Source: Diadophis punctatus similis (Eukaryota > Chordata > Lepidosauria > Squamata > Dipsadidae). From it: 64,000 nt of DNA. Shown here one piece after another: positions 60,563 through 64,000 of the stretch (position 1 is its first letter; each line of letters opens with the position of its first letter). The notes under the pieces were generated by a model, which was given only the letters and a program-made list of their open reading frames with translations, searched no databases and was not told the origin of the DNA. A program made the translations under genes and the position numbers. The DNA lies in NCBI GenBank assembly GCA_023053685.1, contig JALIGW010000217.1, positions 122,913-186,912 on the forward strand, read 5' to 3'.

Positions 60563-63055
60563 GTGTTAGACATTGGGCTTTCTGTTCAGGGGAAAGCTCG
60601 GAATCAAAAATCAAGCGAGAATTCGGCTTTCCAGCCTGTGGGGAACAAGAATATGTGTTTCATTTTCATTTCTGAGGTGTTTGTCAAAAGTCATGTTTTT
60701 TGGCTGTATTGAGTCCCAAGGCGAATGCTGTGTTAGACTTTGGGCTAGCTCTTCAGGGTAGGCTCCGAATCAAAATTCAAGCGAGAATTCGGCTTTCCAG
60801 CACGTGGGGAACAGGAATATGTGTTTCTTTTTCATTTCTGAGGTGTTTGTCAAAAGTGATGTTTTTGGACTGAATTGAATCCTAAGGCGAATGCTGTGTG
60901 TTAGACTTTCGGCTAGCTCTTCAGGGTAGGTTCGGAATCGAAAATCAAGTGAGAATTTGGCTTTCCAGCCCGTGGGGAACAGGAATATGTGTTTCTTTTT
61001 TCATTTCTGAGGTGTTTGTCAATAGTGAAGTTTTTGGGCTGAATTGAGAAATAAGGCGAATGCTGTGTTAGACCTTGGGCTAGCTCTTCAGGAAAGGTCG
61101 GAATCAAAAATCAAGCGAGAATTCGGCTTTCCAGCCTGTGGGGAACAGGAATATGTGTTTCATTTTCATTTCTGAGGTGTTTGTCAAAAGTCATGTTTTT
61201 TGGCTGTATTGAGTCCTAAGGCGAATGCTGTGTTAGACTTTTGGGCTAGCTCTTCAGGGTAGGCTCGGAATCAAAATTCAAGCGAGAATTCGGCTTTCCA
61301 GCCCGTGGGGAACAGGAATATGTGTTTCTTTTTCATTTCTGAGGTGTTTGTCAAAAGTGATGTATTTTGGGCTGAATTGAATCCTAAGGCGAATGCTGTG
61401 TTAGACTTTGGGCTAGCTCTTCAGAGTAGGCTCGGAATCGAAAATCAAGCGAGAATTCGGCTTTCCAGCATGTGGGGAACAGGAATATGTGTTTCTTTTT
61501 CATTTCTGAGGTGTTTGTCAAAAGTGATGTTTTTTGGCTGTATTGAGAAATAAGGCGAATGCTGTGTTAGACCTTGGGCTAGCTCTTCAGGGTAGGCTCG
61601 GAATCAAAATTCAAGCGAGGAATTCGGCTTTCCAGCCCGTGGGGAGAGGAATATGTGTTTCTTTTTTCATTTCTGAGGTGTTTGTCAAAGTCTGTTTTTT
61701 GGGCTGTATTGAGATCCTAAGGCGAATGCTGTGGTTAGACTTTGGGCTAGCTCTTCAGGGTAGGCTCGGAATCAAAATTCAAGCGAGAATTCAGCTTTCC
61801 AGCCCGTGGGGAACAGGAATATGTGTTTCTTTTTTCATTTCTGAGGTGTTTGTCAAAAGTGATGTTTTTGGGCTGAATTGAATCCTAAGGCGAATGCTGT
61901 GTTAGACTTTGGGCTAGCTCTTCAGGGTAGGCTCGGAATCTAAAATCAAGCGAGAATTCAGCTTTCCAGCATGTGGGGAACAGGAATATGTGTTTCTTTT
62001 TCATTCTGAGGTGTTTGTCAAAAGATGATGTTTTTGGACAATTGAATCCTAAGGCGAATGCTGTGTTAGACTTTGGGCTAGCTCTTCAGGGTAGGCTCGG
62101 AATCGAAAATCAAGCGAGAATTTGGCTTTCCAGCACGTGGGGAACAGGAATATGTCTTTCTTTTTCATTTCTGAGGTGTTTGTCAAAAGTGATGTTTGTG
62201 GGCTGAATTGAATCCTAAGGCGAATGCTGTGTTAGACCTTGGGCTAGCTCTTCAGGGAAAGGTCGGAATCAAAAATCAAGCGAGAATTCGGCTTTCCAGC
62301 CCGTGGGGAACAGGAATATGTGTTTCTTTTTCATTTCTGAGGTGTTTGTCAAAAGTGATGTTTTTGGGCTGAATTGAATCCTAAGGCGAATGCTGTGTTA
62401 GACTTTGGGCTAGCTCTTCAGGGTAGGCTCGAACGAAAATCAAGCGAGAATTTGGCTTTCCAGCACGTGGGGAACAGGAATATGTGTTTCTTTTTCATTT
62501 CTGAGGTGTTTGTCAAAAGTGATGTTTTTGGACTGAATTGAATCCTAAGGCGAATGCTGTGTTAGACTTTCGGCTAGCTCTTCAGGGTAGGCTCGGAATC
62601 GAAAATCAAGCGAGAATTTGGCTTTCCAGCACGTGGGGAACAGGAATATGTCTTGCTTTTTCATTTCTGAGGTGTTTGTCAAAAGTGATGTTTTTGGGCT
62701 GAATTGAATCCTAAGGCGAATGCTGTGTTAGACCTGGGCTAGCTCTTCAGGGGAAAGGTCGGAATCAAAAATCAAGCGAGAATTCGGCTTTCCAGCCCGT
62801 AGGGAACAGGAATATGTGTTTCTTTTTCATTTCTGAGGTGTTTGTCAAAAGTGGATGTTTTTGGGCTGAATTGAGAAATAAGGCGAATGCTGTGTTAGAC
62901 CTTGGGCTAGCTCTTCAGGGTAGGCTCGGAATCAAAATTCAGGTGAGAATTCGGCTTTCCAGCATGTGGGGAACAGGAATATGTGTTTCATTTTCATTTC
63001 TGAGGTGTTTGTCAAAAGTGATGTTTTTGGACTGAATTGAATCCTAAGGCGAATG
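60563..63055. repeat. Region E: 22-unit HOR, partial copy 3 (indel-rich)
   Basis: The copy starts at the marker at 60563 and follows copy 2, but has lost two units before AATCTAAAATC at 61938. It continues to an AATTCAGGTGAG unit near 62936 that corresponds to AATTCAGGCGAG near 59279. One-base indels are dense, for example GCTGTGTGTTAG (60894), GTGATGTATTTTGG (61358), GTGGTTAGAC (61731) and CTCGAACG (62428). Confidence 0.8.
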
Positions 63056-64000
63056 CTGTGTTAGACTTTGGGCTAGCTCTTCAGGGTAGGCTCGGAATCG
63101 AAAATCAAGCGAGAATTCGGCTTTCCAGCCTGTGGGGAACAGGAATATGTGTTTCATTTTCATTTCTGAGGTGTTTGTCAAAAGTCATGTTTTTTGGCTG
63201 TATTGAGTCCTAAGGCGAATGCTGTGTTAGACTTTGGGCTAGCTCTTCAGGGTAAGGTCGGAATCAAAAATCAAGCGAGAATTCGGCTTTCCAGCCTGTG
63301 GGGAACAGGAATATGTGTTTCATTTTCATTTCTGAGGTGTTTGTCAAAAGTCATGTTTTTTGGCTGTATTGAGTCCTAAGGCGAATGCTGTGTTAGACTT
63401 TTGGCTAGCTCTTCAGGGTAGGCTCGGAATCGAAAATCAAGCGAGAATTTGGCTTTCCAGCACGTGGGGAACAGGAATATGTCTTTCTTTTTCATTTCTG
63501 AGGTGTTTGTCAAAAGTGATGTTTTTGGGCTGAATTGAATCCTAAGGCGAATGCTGTGTTAGACCTTGGGCTAGCTCTTCAGGGAAAGGTCGGAATCAAA
63601 AATCAAGCGAGAATTCGGCTTTCCAGCCCGTGGGGAACAGGAATATGTGTTTCTTTTTCATTTCTGAGGTGTTTGTCAAAAGTCATGTTTTTGGGCTGAA
63701 TTGAGAAATAAGGCGAATGCTGTGTTAGACCTTGGGCTAGCTCTTCAGGGTAGGCTCGGAATCAAAATTCAAGCGAGAATTCGGCTTTCCAGCATGTGGG
63801 GAACAGGAATATGTGTTTCTTTTTCATTTCTGATGTGTTTGTCAAAAGTGATGTTTTTTGGCTGAATTGAGAACTAAGGCGAATTCCGTGTTAGACATTG
63901 GGCTAGCTCTTCAGGGAAAGGTCGGAATCAAAAATCAAGAGAGAATTCAGCTTTCCAGCCTGTGGGGAACAGGAATATGTGTTTCATTTTCATTTCTGAG
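63056..64000. repeat. Array continues: units resembling region A
   Basis: The order here is a CCTG unit, a unit with the hybrid word GGGTAAGGTCGG (63251), a TTTTGGCTAGC unit, an ACCTTGGG unit, a CATG unit with CTGATGTG and GAATTCCGTG, and an AAGAGAGAATTCAGC unit. This resembles the series at about 4.6-5.1 kb and 12.4-12.8 kb. The window ends inside a unit, and indels are again nearly absent. Confidence 0.85.

Larger units (their letters stand above)
1..64000. repeat. Tandem satellite array, 166-bp unit, about 385 copies
   Basis: The sequence repeats every 166 bp from the first base to the last, always in the same orientation. With GTGTTAGAC as unit start, units begin at 1, 167, 333, 499, 665, 831, 997 and so on. 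Nearly invariant parts are CTTCAGG (about unit position 22), TTTCCAGC (65), GGGGAACAGGAATAT (77), CATTTCTGA (104), GTGTTTGTCAAAAGT (114) and the CTAAGGCGAAT block (153). Variation is concentrated at a few diagnostic sites. No unique spacer, transposon or gene interrupts the block. Both window ends lie inside the array. The near-nucleosomal length and size fit a eukaryotic centromeric or pericentromeric satellite; that location is inferred, since no kinetochore-protein data are available. The family and species are not recognised. Confidence 0.98.

Noticed and set aside
1..64000. CRISPR array
   Set aside because: The whole 166-bp unit repeats, with no short repeat alternating with unique spacers, and no cas-like genes are present.
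1..64000. Primate alpha satellite or Arabidopsis-type centromere repeat
   Set aside because: Unit length (166 against 171 and 178 bp) and sequence do not match what I know of those families. No database search could be run.
1..64000. Transposon insertion, telomere repeat, rRNA or tRNA inside the array
   Set aside because: Reading through the window, the unit phase continues without a break larger than a few bases. No foreign sequence or telomere-like motif was seen.

Overview
The whole 64,000-base window is one uninterrupted block of tandem satellite DNA. The basic unit is about 166 bp (roughly 45% GC by hand count on the first unit). About 385 units run head to tail, all in the same orientation. 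I see no gene, RNA gene, transposon, CRISPR array, inversion or unique sequence. The window opens at an arbitrary point in the array and ends inside a unit, so neither array edge is present. A near-nucleosome-length satellite of this size points to a eukaryotic chromosome, most plausibly centromeric or pericentromeric heterochromatin. I do not recognise the family and cannot name the organism; it does not resemble primate alpha satellite (171 bp) or the Arabidopsis 178-bp repeat as I know them.

The units fall into recognisable variants. They differ in the head (ACTTTGGG, ACCTTGGG, ACATTGGG, ACTTTCGG), the middle (GGGTAGGCTCGG, GGGAAAGGTCGG, TTAGGGTAAGC, or the rare CTTTCTGTTCAGGG), the CCCG/CCTG/CACG/CATG site, and the tail (GAATCC, GAGTCC, GAGAAAT, GAGAACT). 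These variants follow each other in fixed order, forming higher-order repeats (HORs) whose period changes along the window:
(A) 1 to about 31.6 kb: ragged copies of a 31- to 36-unit macro-repeat (5.1-6.0 kb), with embedded 2-, 4- and 7-unit tandem duplications.
(B) about 32.0-39.5 kb: a 14-unit repeat (2,322 bp) and enlarged versions of 16 and 15 units carrying a 3-unit internal duplication.
(C) 39.5-42.3 kb: an 8-unit repeat of exactly 1,328 bp, two full copies plus one unit.
(D) 42.3-52.9 kb: a mosaic of 5-, 10-, 11-, 16- and 18-unit spacings between marker units.
(E) 52.9 to about 63.0 kb: a 22-unit repeat (about 3.65 kb), then units resembling region A.

Two stretches, about 14.0-19.5 kb (mostly one-base deletions) and about 57.1-63.0 kb (more than 40 one-base indels, many of them insertions), carry one-base indels that near-identical copies elsewhere lack. 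These look like uncorrected long-read errors. Much of the real variation between units sits at CpG sites as TG or CA, which suggests a methylated array. The short open reading frames that recur through the window are by-products of the repeat, because 166 is not a multiple of three and the frame shifts at every unit.
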